The translations under genes and the position numbers were made by a program. Positions 1 to 7,264 of a DNA stretch of 64,000 nt are shown piece after piece; position 1 is the stretch's first letter, and the number at the start of each line of letters is the position of its first letter. The stretch lies in NCBI GenBank assembly GCA_017474045.1, contig JAFUHX010000020.1, positions 1 to 64,000 of the forward strand, in the 5' to 3' direction. A model generated the notes under the pieces. That model worked only from the letters and a program-made list of their open reading frames with translations, had not been told where the DNA came from and searched no databases. Source of the DNA: Clostridia bacterium. Lineage in GTDB: Bacteria; Bacillota; Clostridia; Oscillospirales; Acutalibacteraceae.

Positions 1-1
1 A

Positions 2-94
2 ATTGCAAAGGTCCTGAACTTTAAAAGTCAGGGAACCGTTGCAAAACGAATCAGGAAAATGCAAAAGGAAATCGAATATTTCCGCAAATTCTAA
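2..94 (+). CDS. C-terminal fragment of an unidentified protein (5' end outside window)
   Basis: An open frame enters from the left edge and ends at TAA 92-94, giving about 30 basic residues ending IEYFRKF. It is followed at once by an intrinsic terminator, which supports a real gene end. The fragment is too short to assign. Its place next to mobilization genes suggests it belongs to the same element. Confidence 0.45.
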   Translation: MAKVLNFKSQGTVAKRIRKMQKEIEYFRKF

Positions 95-110
95 ATTTAT
101 ATATTTTTTG

Positions 111-138
111 AACTCCGAGAAATCGGGGTTCTTTTTTT
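111..138 (+). terminator. Intrinsic terminator after the partial gene
   Basis: AACTCCG at 111-117 pairs with CGGGGTT at 124-130 (one T-G wobble), followed by eight T residues at 131-138. It sits 17 nt after the stop codon at 94. Confidence 0.75.
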
Positions 139-485
139 ATGCCCAAAAAACAATTTATAAAATTTTTCAACTTTTTTCGGCTGATTGGAATATTTTTTGA
201 AATTTATAACTGTTTATGGGTGAAGGGCGGAAAAAGCTCTTTTTTTACAACTGAATGACCGTCCGAAAGTGATACTACGCCAAGACCTCGAAAGAGCGAG
301 CGTGAAGACGCTGCGGTGAGATTCCGGGGCAGGAACTATTTCGGGTGAAACGGCAAAAACCGGCTTTTGATATGTAGTTAATGAAATTACCCTGCAGACA
401 AAATAAAACACCTTACAGAGAAAAAATTCCTCGAAAATCAACCCGAAACGCTACAGTAAAAAGGAGTGTGATAGTTATTCCGAGA
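139..485. other. Gap without a convincing gene
   Basis: No gene is convincing in this 347-nt stretch. An AAGGAG motif at 461-466 lies 19 nt before the ATG at 486. The same reading frame is open back to an ATG at 381, but the upstream residues do not look like the conserved part of the next protein. Confidence 0.4.
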
Positions 486-647
486 ATGACAAAAAGTAAA
501 AAATCAGAATGGAGACTGTTTCTGAATGAACGAAACAGAATCTGTTATAACGAGCTTTGCAGAAGATGCAGGCTTATCTGCAAGCAAAGCTTCAGGGCAG
601 AGATAATTGAGTGTCCTAATTACTATTCAAAAAGGAGTAAGAAATGA
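486..647 (+). CDS. Small Cys-rich hypothetical protein of mobile elements
   Basis: A 53-residue basic protein with the pattern FLNERNRICYNELCRRC followed by CKQSFRAEII and a final YYSKRSKK. This arrangement (four Cys, a Phe-Leu-Asn-Glu-Arg start) is familiar from small proteins encoded just upstream of replication initiator genes in clostridial integrative elements; the function is unknown and the Cys pairs could bind zinc. The ATG at 486 is preferred over the in-frame ATG at 381 because it begins at the conserved region, though spacing to the AAGGAG at 461-466 is long. The stop codon TGA at 645-647 overlaps the start of the next gene (ATGA), suggesting translational coupling. Confidence 0.6.
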   Translation: MTKSKKSEWRLFLNERNRICYNELCRRCRLICKQSFRAEIIECPNYYSKRSKK

Positions 648-997
648 TGAAGTATTATTCAAGTGCCGAAATGCAACAGCACAGCTTTTACCGTATGCCG
701 AAAGTGCTGATTTGTGATAAAAAGTATTGTGAGCTTTCAAACAATGCGAAGCTACTTTATGCGATTATTCTCGACAGAGCGAGCTTATCCGAAAGCAACG
801 CCTGGATTGATGAGCAGAACAAGGTGGTTGTTTTTCTTACCATTGATGAAGCCTGCAAGCTGCTTAACATCGGACATAATACTGCAACAAAAATCTTTAA
901 GGAGCTTGACGATTACGGTTTGATTGAACGAAAAAAGCAAGGTTTCGCAAGGGCAAACATTATCTATCCGAAGCTGCCTCAACCAACCGAAAAATAA
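644..997 (+). CDS. RepA_N-type replication initiator, N-terminal domain only
   Basis: A 117-residue protein matching the N-terminal winged-helix domain of RepA_N replication initiators: the YRMPKVLI strand, LSNNAKLLYAIILDRASLS helix, VVVFLTIDEACKLLNIGHNTATKIFKELDDYGLIERKK split in the usual way into a DNA-recognition helix and wing. The family binds iterons in the plasmid or element origin. Family proteins are often longer, with a C-terminal host-specific domain that is missing here, so the gene is short or truncated; many integrative elements do carry this short form. It overlaps the previous gene by four bases and has the Shine-Dalgarno AAAGGAG at 631-637. It may be nonfunctional if the element is decayed. 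Confidence 0.7.
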   Translation: MMKYYSSAEMQQHSFYRMPKVLICDKKYCELSNNAKLLYAIILDRASLSESNAWIDEQNKVVVFLTIDEACKLLNIGHNTATKIFKELDDYGLIERKKQGFARANIIYPKLPQPTEK

Positions 998-1359
998 ACT
1001 TTCCGTATTCCGAAAAGGGGAAAGAAATAAGACTGAGAGTTAAATGAGACTATATACTGTCCGAGAAGAAGAATATATAGCTTTAATTAAAATAAGTAAT
1101 AACTTTAAGTATATAAGGCGGTGCGGATTTTGGTACGAATGCGGATATGCAATCGATTTCTTCTTCGGCTCGTATAGAAAGCTTTAGGGAACAAACTGAC
1201 TGAAAATGAGTGCAATTTGTTCCCTGAAATTTTTGCACCTTGTAATTTTTGAAAGTGCAAATTTTGCATTTCTTTACATAAATACCGCCATAAGGTAGAT
1301 TGGAGGAATGTTAATGTACCTTAATTTTAATTGCCGATATGAAAGTTCGGCTTAGAGAA
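998..1359. other. Gap with inverted repeats, no convincing gene
   Basis: No gene is convincing here. A 47-codon frame (1044-1187) exists but lacks a good ribosome binding site and resembles nothing I know. The stretch contains a perfect 10-bp inverted repeat, AGGGAACAAA at 1186-1195 and TTTGTTCCCT at 1216-1225, and a 7-bp one, TTTGCAC at 1232-1238 with GTGCAAA at 1255-1261. These may be part of the transfer origin region. Confidence 0.5.
1186..1225. repeat. Perfect 10-bp inverted repeat
   Basis: AGGGAACAAA at 1186-1195 and TTTGTTCCCT at 1216-1225 flank a 20-nt loop. No T tract follows, so it is not a typical terminator. Its position 250 bp before mobC suggests a protein-binding or transfer-related site. 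Confidence 0.55.
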
Positions 1360-1371
1360 AAACTTACGCTG

Positions 1372-1441
1372 TAGGACTATGTCCTATAGTGTAACAAGCA
1401 GGGAAAATGTATAGCATTTTCCGAATGTAGGGAGAACCCTA
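1372..1441. other. Candidate origin of transfer (oriT)
   Basis: Three tight inverted repeats follow one another: TAGGAC-tat-GTCCTA at 1372-1386, GGAAAATG-tatag-CATTTTCC at 1402-1422, and TAGGG-AGAA-CCCTA at 1428-1441. They lie 33 bp before the MobC-like gene, the usual place for the oriT of MobA/MobC-type mobilization modules. The nic site cannot be identified from sequence alone. Confidence 0.5.
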
Positions 1442-1474
1442 TAACCCCAAATATCAAAACAAGGAGGTCTTGTT

Positions 1475-1636
1475 ATGGAACAGACACGAAACAAGAGTAT
1501 CTATGTAAGAGTTACTCAAAGAGAAAAAGAAAAGATTACTGCCAAGGCAAATAGATGTGGGCTCAGCTTATCTGAATATATCAGACAGGTCTGCCTTGGT
1601 TACGAGCCAAAAGAAATTTACAGGAGGAATAAATAA
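1475..1636 (+). CDS. MobC-like relaxosome accessory protein (short)
   Basis: A 53-residue protein with the ribbon-helix-helix pattern SIYVRVTQREKEKI, then KANRCGLSLSEYIRQVCLG, ending just after GYEPKE. This matches the core of the MobC / plasmid mobilization relaxosome family, which binds oriT and helps the relaxase nick. It is shorter than many MobC proteins (around 100 residues) and has no C-terminal extension. The start ATG at 1475 follows AAGGAGG at 1461-1467. The stop TAA (1634-1636) shares its last A with the ATG of the relaxase, so the two genes are translationally coupled. The candidate oriT lies directly upstream. Confidence 0.75.
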   Translation: MEQTRNKSIYVRVTQREKEKITAKANRCGLSLSEYIRQVCLGYEPKEIYRRNK

Positions 1637-2730
1637 TGGCCACGACCAGTCTTTGGAAGGTGTCGGGATCTCTTAAAAAGGTCTTGGACTATGCAGAGAA
1701 TCCGGAAAAAACATCGCTTCAGAATGTAATCGACTATGCAAGTGATAAGGAGAAAACGGATAATGAATTATTCGTTACCGGTATTAACTGCGAGGTTGAC
1801 AGAGCCTATGAAATGATGACCGAAACAAAAAGGCAGTTTGGTAAAAAGGATAAAGTAGTCGCATATCATGGCTACCAAAGCTTCAAGGATGGTGAGGTTA
1901 CTCCCGAGGAGTGTCACGCTATCGGCGTTGAAACAGCAAAACGCTTATGGGGTGACAGGTACGAAATCATAGTTACAACTCATCTCAACACTCGAACACA
2001 TCTGCACAATCACTTTGTATTTAATTCCGTGTCCTTTGTTGATGGTGAAAAGTTCAAGCACAAAACAGAGGACATTCTCAATCTTCGTGAGGTGTCCGAT
2101 GAGGTGTGCGGAGAGTTTGGTAAGAGCGTTCTTGAAAATGCACCCTTTCACGGCAGTAGCTCAGTTTATTGGGTACACAGGAACGGCGGACTAACTCAGA
2201 CGGATATTGTAAAGGGGGATATTGATATGGTCATTGCTCACTCGTACAGTCCGCAGTCCTTTATGCAGAATATGATTGATATGGGATACCGATTCAACCG
2301 AGGAATTTTCAATGAGTACCCGTCAATATATGTACCGTGCAGGAATAAGCCCATACGCTTAAAGTCCTTCGGTGAGGAATACACACAGCAAAGGATTCTG
2401 CAAAGAATCTATGAAAACAGATATACACGCCCGCCGAAGATAAAATTCTACTTTCCTGTATACAGAATTTACGGAAAACGAAAGCCCACATGGGCAGACA
2501 GCATTTTGGTGCTGTTTGAAGCGTTACTTGCAATTCTTGAGCTGAACAAAAATGTTCCGGGTGCAGTATATATCATCAATGATGAAGAACGCGGTTTTCT
2601 TCGTGCGGCGGTGAAGCTTAAAAGTATCACCTTTATGATACTGCCACCGCAATCCGAGGAAGCAAAGAAAGCTCAATCCGAAAACGGAAAGCGGAACAGC
2701 AAGAATCTAAAAAATCAGAAACGCACCTGA
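1636..2730 (+). CDS. Relaxase / mobilization nuclease (MobA/VirD2 family)
   Basis: A 364-residue DNA-nicking relaxase for conjugal transfer. The N-terminal domain has the family's Trp/Lys-rich start, the YGYQSF-type segment (YHGYQSFKDGEVTP, 78-90) and the histidine triad HLHNH at 122-126, which binds the metal ion. The likely catalytic tyrosine is near the N-terminus (Tyr19 or Tyr34). The protein is somewhat short for the family (often 400-500 residues). Its last 60 or so residues, after about position 305, look unlike the usual C-terminal helical part and end in a low-complexity Lys/Asn/Glu tail, so a deletion or rearrangement is possible. The ribosome binding site AGGAGG (1622-1627) lies inside mobC. 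Confidence 0.8.
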   Translation: MATTSLWKVSGSLKKVLDYAENPEKTSLQNVIDYASDKEKTDNELFVTGINCEVDRAYEMMTETKRQFGKKDKVVAYHGYQSFKDGEVTPEECHAIGVETAKRLWGDRYEIIVTTHLNTRTHLHNHFVFNSVSFVDGEKFKHKTEDILNLREVSDEVCGEFGKSVLENAPFHGSSSVYWVHRNGGLTQTDIVKGDIDMVIAHSYSPQSFMQNMIDMGYRFNRGIFNEYPSIYVPCRNKPIRLKSFGEEYTQQRILQRIYENRYTRPPKIKFYFPVYRIYGKRKPTWADSILVLFEALLAILELNKNVPGAVYIINDEERGFLRAAVKLKSITFMILPPQSEEAKKAQSENGKRNSKNLKNQKRT

Positions 2731-2950
2731 TAAGAATCAATTCTTATTTCCGGTCGGTATTAAAACGAGGACAAACCAACGCTTGCGTTGAAAATTTAAA
2801 ACTTTGTCCGAAGTTTAGCAAGCAGAATTGCGACACAGGCAGCAATCAAGGGATGAAGAGATTAAGCTGAAACCCTAGTAATATCAAGGGTTCTCGCAAC
2901 TTCTTCTACAATAGTTGTAGCTGTATAACAGCTATTAAACAAGCAATCAG
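2731..2950. other. Stretch after the relaxase without a gene
   Basis: No gene is supported. The sequence is a patchwork with stop codons in all frames before the strong hairpin at 2951; I read it as element debris. Confidence 0.4.
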
Positions 2951-2983
2951 CTCCCCGTATTCGAAAGAATATGGGGAGTTTTT
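2951..2983 (+). terminator. Strong intrinsic terminator closing the mob region
   Basis: CTCCCCGTATTC (2951-2962) pairs with GAATATGGGGAG (2967-2978), 12 bp with one G-T wobble and a GAAA-type loop, followed by TTTTT. Confidence 0.85.
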
Positions 2984-2999
2984 GTGTTTAAAATAAAAA

Positions 3000-3019
3000 G
3001 CGAGGTAAAACCACCTCGC
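3000..3019 (-). terminator. Terminator of the restriction-modification operon
   Basis: GCGAGGT (3000-3006) pairs with ACCTCGC (3013-3019). Read on the minus strand, the hairpin lies 10 nt after the stop codon of the specificity gene and is followed by the T-rich complement of 2991-2999. Confidence 0.75.
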
Positions 3020-3028
3020 ATTTTATTA

Positions 3029-4162
3029 TTATATTCTATCTCCATATGGTAACGCTTTTATATAGTTTTCCATAAAAGTCCAATCAGGAAGATAGCCTTC
3101 CTTTGAATATTTCTTTGAATTATCTATAATTGGAAGCCCCTCCATGTTCTTTTGAATCGGAAGTCTAATCATAACTTCGTTTATATGTGCACGATACTTT
3201 CTGCCATATGAATATTTGAATTTCTCCTTATCTAAAATCGACACTAAAAATAGTGCAACGTAAGGGTTAAGTGCTTCATCATATCCGATAGATGTTGTTG
3301 TTGAACCAATGAAATCTTCATCCATATAATTTGTATATCCTACCGAACCTTCTCCGTCACAAATGAACATAATTCCGTTTCCTTTTGACACAAGTGATTC
3401 TTCACGAGCTACTTTTCTCATAACACCGTTATCATTTTTCTTTGCACCAATATAGTTTATATCGTTACCATCATCTAAATTACCAGCACTGCCACACTTG
3501 CAAGTTTCTATATCAAATAGTCCGGATTGTGTAGGTGTTCTTGATATGTAGAATTCTTTCCATTCATCAACATTAAATTTAAGGATATCACTTTTGTTGT
3601 TTGCTGTAATGAGAGGTTTATAATGTAGACTTTTTATATAATTTTCCATCCATTGCCAATCGGGGACGTATCCGTTTTCGGAATATTTTTTTGTGCTATC
3701 AATAAATGGTGTGCCATCTTCATTATGTTTGATAGGTAGTTTAATAAAATCGCTCATGTATTTGTTTTCAGTAACTTTCCTACCGTAAGCATATTTGAAT
3801 CGGTTTGCAGATAATACGGTTTGCAAAAAAACATATATTTCGTTTGATGCAATTTTTTCGTCGAGCAATAGGATTTTTGCGGAATCCCCTACAACGCAAC
3901 CATTAATCTGAAAAGAAACAAAACCCGCCGAACCACTTCTGGCAACTGTTAAACAAGGTTTATCAGAAAGGGTGTATTTCATTGTTTCACAATAATTACG
4001 ATTAATCTTTCCGAGAACACCATTGTTTTCTTCACCACTCTGAACAACGGTGAAATTACCTTTGTTCTCTTCAATTTCCTCTTTGGTTATACCTTTTCCA
4101 TTATGTATGGTGAGTATAGCTGATACTTTAAATTCTTTCCATTGACTTATATCAAGATTCAT
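3029..4162 (-). CDS. Specificity (S) subunit of a BcgI-like restriction-modification system
   Basis: A 377-residue DNA-recognition subunit with two target-recognition domains. The internal repeat is plain: a block with YGRK, an I-LP strand, DGTPFIDSTKKYSENGY and PDWQWMENYIKSL near residues 130-180 recurs as YGRK, MIRLP, EGLPIIDNSKKYSKEGY and PDWTFMENYIKAL near 325-375. Each half should read one half of a split DNA target. The length and the closing PDW--MENYIK pattern fit S subunits that partner type IIB fused nuclease-methyltransferases better than classical HsdS. The start overlaps the end of the upstream catalytic subunit by 11 bp, so the two are translated together. Both recognition domains look intact. 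The target sequence cannot be predicted. Confidence 0.85.
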   Translation of the reverse strand: MNLDISQWKEFKVSAILTIHNGKGITKEEIEENKGNFTVVQSGEENNGVLGKINRNYCETMKYTLSDKPCLTVARSGSAGFVSFQINGCVVGDSAKILLLDEKIASNEIYVFLQTVLSANRFKYAYGRKVTENKYMSDFIKLPIKHNEDGTPFIDSTKKYSENGYVPDWQWMENYIKSLHYKPLITANNKSDILKFNVDEWKEFYISRTPTQSGLFDIETCKCGSAGNLDDGNDINYIGAKKNDNGVMRKVAREESLVSKGNGIMFICDGEGSVGYTNYMDEDFIGSTTTSIGYDEALNPYVALFLVSILDKEKFKYSYGRKYRAHINEVMIRLPIQKNMEGLPIIDNSKKYSKEGYLPDWTFMENYIKALPYGDRI

Positions 4163-6077
4163 ATATTTTACCCTCCTTCATTAAGTAGGCAAGGTAGTTG
4201 TTTAGTGTTTGTTGAAAATCCGCCTCAGAAAGTGAACTGTAATCAGTTTTCATATAAGCTTCACAAAGCCACTCTGATTTCCCATCAACAATAGCTGTAG
4301 AGGACTTGCCATCTACGGCTTTTTTGTTATTAAATAAGTGCAACCATTCTTCTTCGATTGTTTTCCATTTTGAATTGTTGTTTTCATCAAATTGTTCTAT
4401 TCTGCCAAGATTCTTTTTCTTTTTAAAGCCATCATCTTTACAATATCCAAAAAATGTTTCGTTGACAGTATTATCAGCTTTTTTATGAGGCTTGCCTAAT
4501 GTGAACAACATGCAACAAGCAGATGCAGATGCACCCGGATAGAAAATTTCATTTGGGAGTGTGAACACGGCCTCGAGTGTATTGCTTTTTAACATTTGAA
4601 TCTTCTCAGCTTCAATAATTGAACTTGTGCCAATAGCAGTAGATACAGGAAGTAAAACCGCAAGTTTTACTTCTTTCCTTGGTTTATCATTTTTTTCGAG
4701 TTCTTTATTTATTTCTGCTATGACATCTGACAAGTAATGAATAAAAACTAAACCTTTTGTTGGGTCTTCTTTTCCGTCTTTTGCTTTTCCCCAATTTTTT
4801 TTATATTTTTCAGGGATACCAATGGGTTTTGCATTGTAAGGTGGATTCATTAAAACAATATCTGGATTAGCTTCTTTAATAAAGTTTTTACACTCAAAAC
4901 AACTTCCGAATTTTATATTTGAGTTGCCGTCGCCATGAATCAACATATTGGTTGTTGAGAGTCCATAGGCTTTTTCTTCAACTTCAATGCCGTATATGTG
5001 TTCTTTTTTTACGATTTCTTGCAGTGATTTTGTTTCATCTTCTGTTTTGTCACGGTAACAATCCGCTAATTCTTTAACCATAGCTTGAACCAAGAATGAG
5101 CCACTGCCACATGTGATATCAAGTACACGCTTGCTACGGTCAACATCAGTTAACCTACACATAAATTCTGTTATGTGGTCAGGAGTGAATGCTTGGTTTT
5201 TATCAGCTTTACCTGTATATTTGTTAAAGGCAATAAAGAAAAGATTTAATATATCCTGTCCTTCTGAACTGTTTGTGTCAATGTATTGGTAAATATCCAT
5301 AAGGATAGTATCCAGTATTTTTATCCAATGAGTAATTGTCAATTTTTTGACTTTTTGGTCATTAAGAACGTTCTTTTGAAGCAACTCTATTTTTTTAGCT
5401 TTGTTGTCTGAACCATCAAGCAAACTATCAAGCGTGGATTCAATAGCTGCTCGAAGTTGCTTGCCGTCCATTACAGACCAATGAGTATCAAGAGCCTTTT
5501 TCAATTCTTCATCAATTTTCTTGGCACCAAACTTCTCAACCAAATTTTTAAGATAAAGAAGAGTTGTTCCGACGAACTGACTACGGAGTCTTTCATCAAT
5601 ATCCATTTTGTGAAGCAATTCGTTTAAATCATAAGTGTTTTTCAACACTTTTTCTCTATCGTTTTGTTTGTTTGTGTCAAACAATTTGATATAGTGTTCC
5701 ATTTTGTCAAGAACAGTTTCGTTGTTTAAAACATGTTCGTCATCAACAGCGGTTTTCCAAACTTTGATTTCATCATTATTTGTGTTTGCAAGAATAGCAA
5801 TTATTTTCTTTCCGTTATGTAAAGCTAATTCTTCTTCGACATATTCTGCAAGTTGTGATTCATCATTTTTTACAAATGATTGTTTTGTTTCTATAAGCAC
5901 AACTATATCGTTAAACTCAAAACGGATATCAAGTTTAAAATGTGAAAAACTGTGACCGAGAGCTTTTTCAAGATTAGCTTTAGAACCTGCTTCTTGAACA
6001 TAACTATATTCTCCACCTTCAATGTTTGAAGTGTGATATTCTTTTCCAATACGAAGAATCATTTCTGTACGAGTCAT
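4152..6077 (-). CDS. Fused nuclease / N6-adenine methyltransferase (BcgI-like type IIB RM subunit)
   Basis: A 641-residue protein that should both cut and methylate DNA. Residues about 40-70 carry a PD-(D/E)xK-like nuclease core: Asp50 (FKLDIRF) followed by Glu63-Thr-Lys65 (LIETKQSF). A helical region follows, then a gamma-type N6-adenine methyltransferase with the AdoMet loop LDITCGSGSF (319-328) and the catalytic motif NPPY at 411-414. Nuclease and methyltransferase in one chain with a separate S subunit and no HsdR is the architecture of BcgI and related type IIB enzymes, which cut on both sides of their target; its length is also close to that family. No helicase motor is encoded nearby, which argues against type I. 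It overlaps the small regulator upstream (ATGA) and the S gene downstream. Confidence 0.85.
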   Translation of the reverse strand: MTRTEMILRIGKEYHTSNIEGGEYSYVQEAGSKANLEKALGHSFSHFKLDIRFEFNDIVVLIETKQSFVKNDESQLAEYVEEELALHNGKKIIAILANTNNDEIKVWKTAVDDEHVLNNETVLDKMEHYIKLFDTNKQNDREKVLKNTYDLNELLHKMDIDERLRSQFVGTTLLYLKNLVEKFGAKKIDEELKKALDTHWSVMDGKQLRAAIESTLDSLLDGSDNKAKKIELLQKNVLNDQKVKKLTITHWIKILDTILMDIYQYIDTNSSEGQDILNLFFIAFNKYTGKADKNQAFTPDHITEFMCRLTDVDRSKRVLDITCGSGSFLVQAMVKELADCYRDKTEDETKSLQEIVKKEHIYGIEVEEKAYGLSTTNMLIHGDGNSNIKFGSCFECKNFIKEANPDIVLMNPPYNAKPIGIPEKYKKNWGKAKDGKEDPTKGLVFIHYLSDVIAEINKELEKNDKPRKEVKLAVLLPVSTAIGTSSIIEAEKIQMLKSNTLEAVFTLPNEIFYPGASASACCMLFTLGKPHKKADNTVNETFFGYCKDDGFKKKKNLGRIEQFDENNNSKWKTIEEEWLHLFNNKKAVDGKSSTAIVDGKSEWLCEAYMKTDYSSLSEADFQQTLNNYLAYLMKEGKIYES

Positions 6078-6253
6078 ATTTTTTTCTCCTTTAATTCTTT
6101 TTCAAGAAGTTCTGTTAAAAGTTGATTTACACTATATCCACGTTGATTCTTTTTTTCTTTTTGAACTCTGTCCATCATTTTTTCATATAATTCAGGTTCC
6201 AATCGTAAGGGAATACCTATTTTTTCTGATGTTGGAGTTTTGGATTTGTTCAT
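6074..6253 (-). CDS. Small ribbon-helix-helix protein, likely regulator of the RM operon
   Basis: A 59-residue basic protein. Residues about 11-22 (KIGIPLRLEPEL) form the beta-strand and residues 21-34 and 41-55 (GYSVNQLLTELLEKE) the two helices of a ribbon-helix-helix fold as in Arc/CopG-type repressors. It is the first gene of the restriction-modification operon, its TGA overlaps the ATG of the fused nuclease-methyltransferase (ATGA), and palindromic repeats sit between 6271 and 6303 just upstream. I infer an autoregulating control protein, analogous in role to the C proteins of other RM systems but of a different fold. It could also be an unrelated antitoxin-like protein. The start is the only ATG, with GGAGGG upstream on the minus strand (6258-6263). 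Confidence 0.7.
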   Translation of the reverse strand: MNKSKTPTSEKIGIPLRLEPELYEKMMDRVQKEKKNQRGYSVNQLLTELLEKELKEKKI

Positions 6254-6270
6254 TTACAACCCTCCAAAAA

Positions 6271-6303
6271 TGATATCATAGTATCTTGATATTATGATAT
6301 CAA
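6271..6303 (-). promoter_or_regulatory. Candidate operator of the RM operon
   Basis: TGATATCA occurs at 6271-6278 and again at 6295-6302, and a perfect inverted repeat TTGATAT-tatg-ATATCAA spans 6286-6303. The cluster lies 18-50 bp upstream of the ribbon-helix-helix gene. Centres 24 bp apart fit repeated binding of a small dimeric repressor. Confidence 0.6.
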
Positions 6304-6454
6304 AATATAGTAAAAAAGTCAACAAATTCTCCTACATTTCTTCGTTACACCAAAGGCGACTATTGCTGATGACAGAAAACAATAACTTCAAACTTTACAA
6401 AATTCGCTAAAGTCACATTGACACTCAAGGATACACATTTATTTTTTTCAAAAA

Positions 6455-6494
6455 GACCTCCTTGTAAACCGGTATTACCAAATACAAGGAGGTC
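6455..6494 (+). promoter_or_regulatory. 12-bp hairpin that buries a Shine-Dalgarno sequence
   Basis: GACCTCCTTGTA (6455-6466) pairs perfectly with TACAAGGAGGTC (6483-6494) across a 16-nt loop. The right arm holds AAGGAGGT, placed 7 nt before the ATG of a 22-codon ORF at 6502, so the hairpin would hide that ribosome binding site. A T-poor downstream sequence argues against simple termination. The rest of the 6254-6612 gap shows no other gene. Confidence 0.5.
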
Positions 6495-6501
6495 AATTTT
6501 T

Positions 6502-6570
6502 ATGTTTAATAAGAAAACCAAACTGAAGCTTCTTAATCTGCGAGGGGTTTTGACTTTACAAGTAACGTAA
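6502..6570 (+). CDS. Possible 22-residue leader or small peptide
   Basis: The ORF encodes a very basic, Leu-rich peptide starting MFNKKTKLKLLNLRG and ending TLQVT. It has a perfect Shine-Dalgarno (AAGGAGGT) but that site is inside the hairpin 6455-6494. It could be a regulatory leader or the relic of a gene cut off by the neighbouring insertion. No known family is recognised. Confidence 0.35.
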   Translation: MFNKKTKLKLLNLRGVLTLQVT

Positions 6571-6612
6571 ATTAGGGTAAAATAGGGAAAACACAGAAAT
6601 ATGAGGTGCAAA

Positions 6613-7158
6613 ATGTTGCTGATTGTTTCACAGTTTATCGGTGTTATGGCGGTTGCGCTTTATCTTTTGAGCTTTCAATTGAAAAAACGAAAACAAATTG
6701 TTTGGTGTACCTGCCTTTCAAACGCTTTATATGTTTTGCAATATCTGCTGCTTGGTGCTTTTTCAGGGGCGGTAATGGATTTTTTATCTACCGTTTCTTC
6801 CTTCTTTGCGGGCAAGAAAAATGAGGCGTGGTTTAAACGGTATTCAAGACTTATAGCCTTGTTGAATTTTGGCATGATTTTTGCGGCAGGAATTTCTTTG
6901 GCTGTTGTTCAAAAAGATCCCATTGAACTGCTTCCCATTGCAGGAGCAATTTTGCAAACAGGCGGTCTTTGGTTTGACGATGAGCAGATTATCAGAAAGT
7001 TCGGCTTGGGAAGCGCTCCCTTCTGGCTGATTTATAATTTTATTTCCCGGGCATACGGTGCTGCTCTGGGTTCGGTTCTTGCAATTTGTTCAAGCAGTAT
7101 TGCTGTGGTACGCTACAGAAAAAGGAAACTGAAATTTCTGCAGGAGGATAAAAGCTGA
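6613..7158 (+). CDS. YgjV-family inner membrane protein
   Basis: A 181-residue integral membrane protein resembling the YgjV family (uncharacterised, about 180 residues, several membrane helices). Hydrophobic helices lie near residues 4-21, 32-58, 78-98, 104-120 and 140-162; the region FLSTVSSFFAGKK after the third helix is typical. The start ATG at 6613 is preferred over the in-frame ATG at 6601 because GAGGTG (6604-6609) is then a properly placed ribosome binding site. The gene is the first on the right flank of the mobile region. Function is unknown; the family resembles small PnuC-like carriers in size only. Confidence 0.7.
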   Translation: MLLIVSQFIGVMAVALYLLSFQLKKRKQIVWCTCLSNALYVLQYLLLGAFSGAVMDFLSTVSSFFAGKKNEAWFKRYSRLIALLNFGMIFAAGISLAVVQKDPIELLPIAGAILQTGGLWFDDEQIIRKFGLGSAPFWLIYNFISRAYGAALGSVLAICSSSIAVVRYRKRKLKFLQEDKS

Positions 7159-7188
7159 GCTTTGAATAATTTTGAATTCGGTATCTGC

Positions 7189-7217
7189 TTGTTAAGATGG
7201 GCAGATTGTGATATAAT
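7189..7217 (+). promoter_or_regulatory. Promoter of the flavin reductase-like gene
   Basis: TTGTTA (7189-7194), a 17-bp spacer, and TATAAT (7212-7217), 48 bp before the start codon. Confidence 0.7.
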
Positions 7218-7264
7218 TTTGCGGAAAGCAAAAGCATATTAAATAAACAAAAAAGGAGACAATT

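Larger units (their letters stand above)
1..2990. mobile_element. Remnant of a mobilizable/conjugative element
   Basis: This block holds, in order, the tail of an unknown gene, a small Cys/Arg-rich protein typical of clostridial conjugative elements, a short RepA_N-like protein, a cluster of inverted repeats that looks like an oriT, a MobC-like protein and a relaxase. No integrase, coupling protein or type IV secretion gene is visible, the RepA_N-like gene lacks the rest of the usual protein, and the left edge lies outside the window. I infer a decayed element or the end of one. The restriction-modification operon next to it may be cargo. The right boundary is a guess placed at the strong terminator near 2951-2983. 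Confidence 0.6.

Noticed and set aside
214..441. 75-residue frame on the minus strand
   Set aside because: No ribosome binding site, Ser/Phe-rich chance composition, and it lies in the noncoding leader of the mobile region.
3029..6077. Classical type I restriction-modification system
   Set aside because: No HsdR motor gene is present and the methyltransferase carries its own nuclease-like domain.
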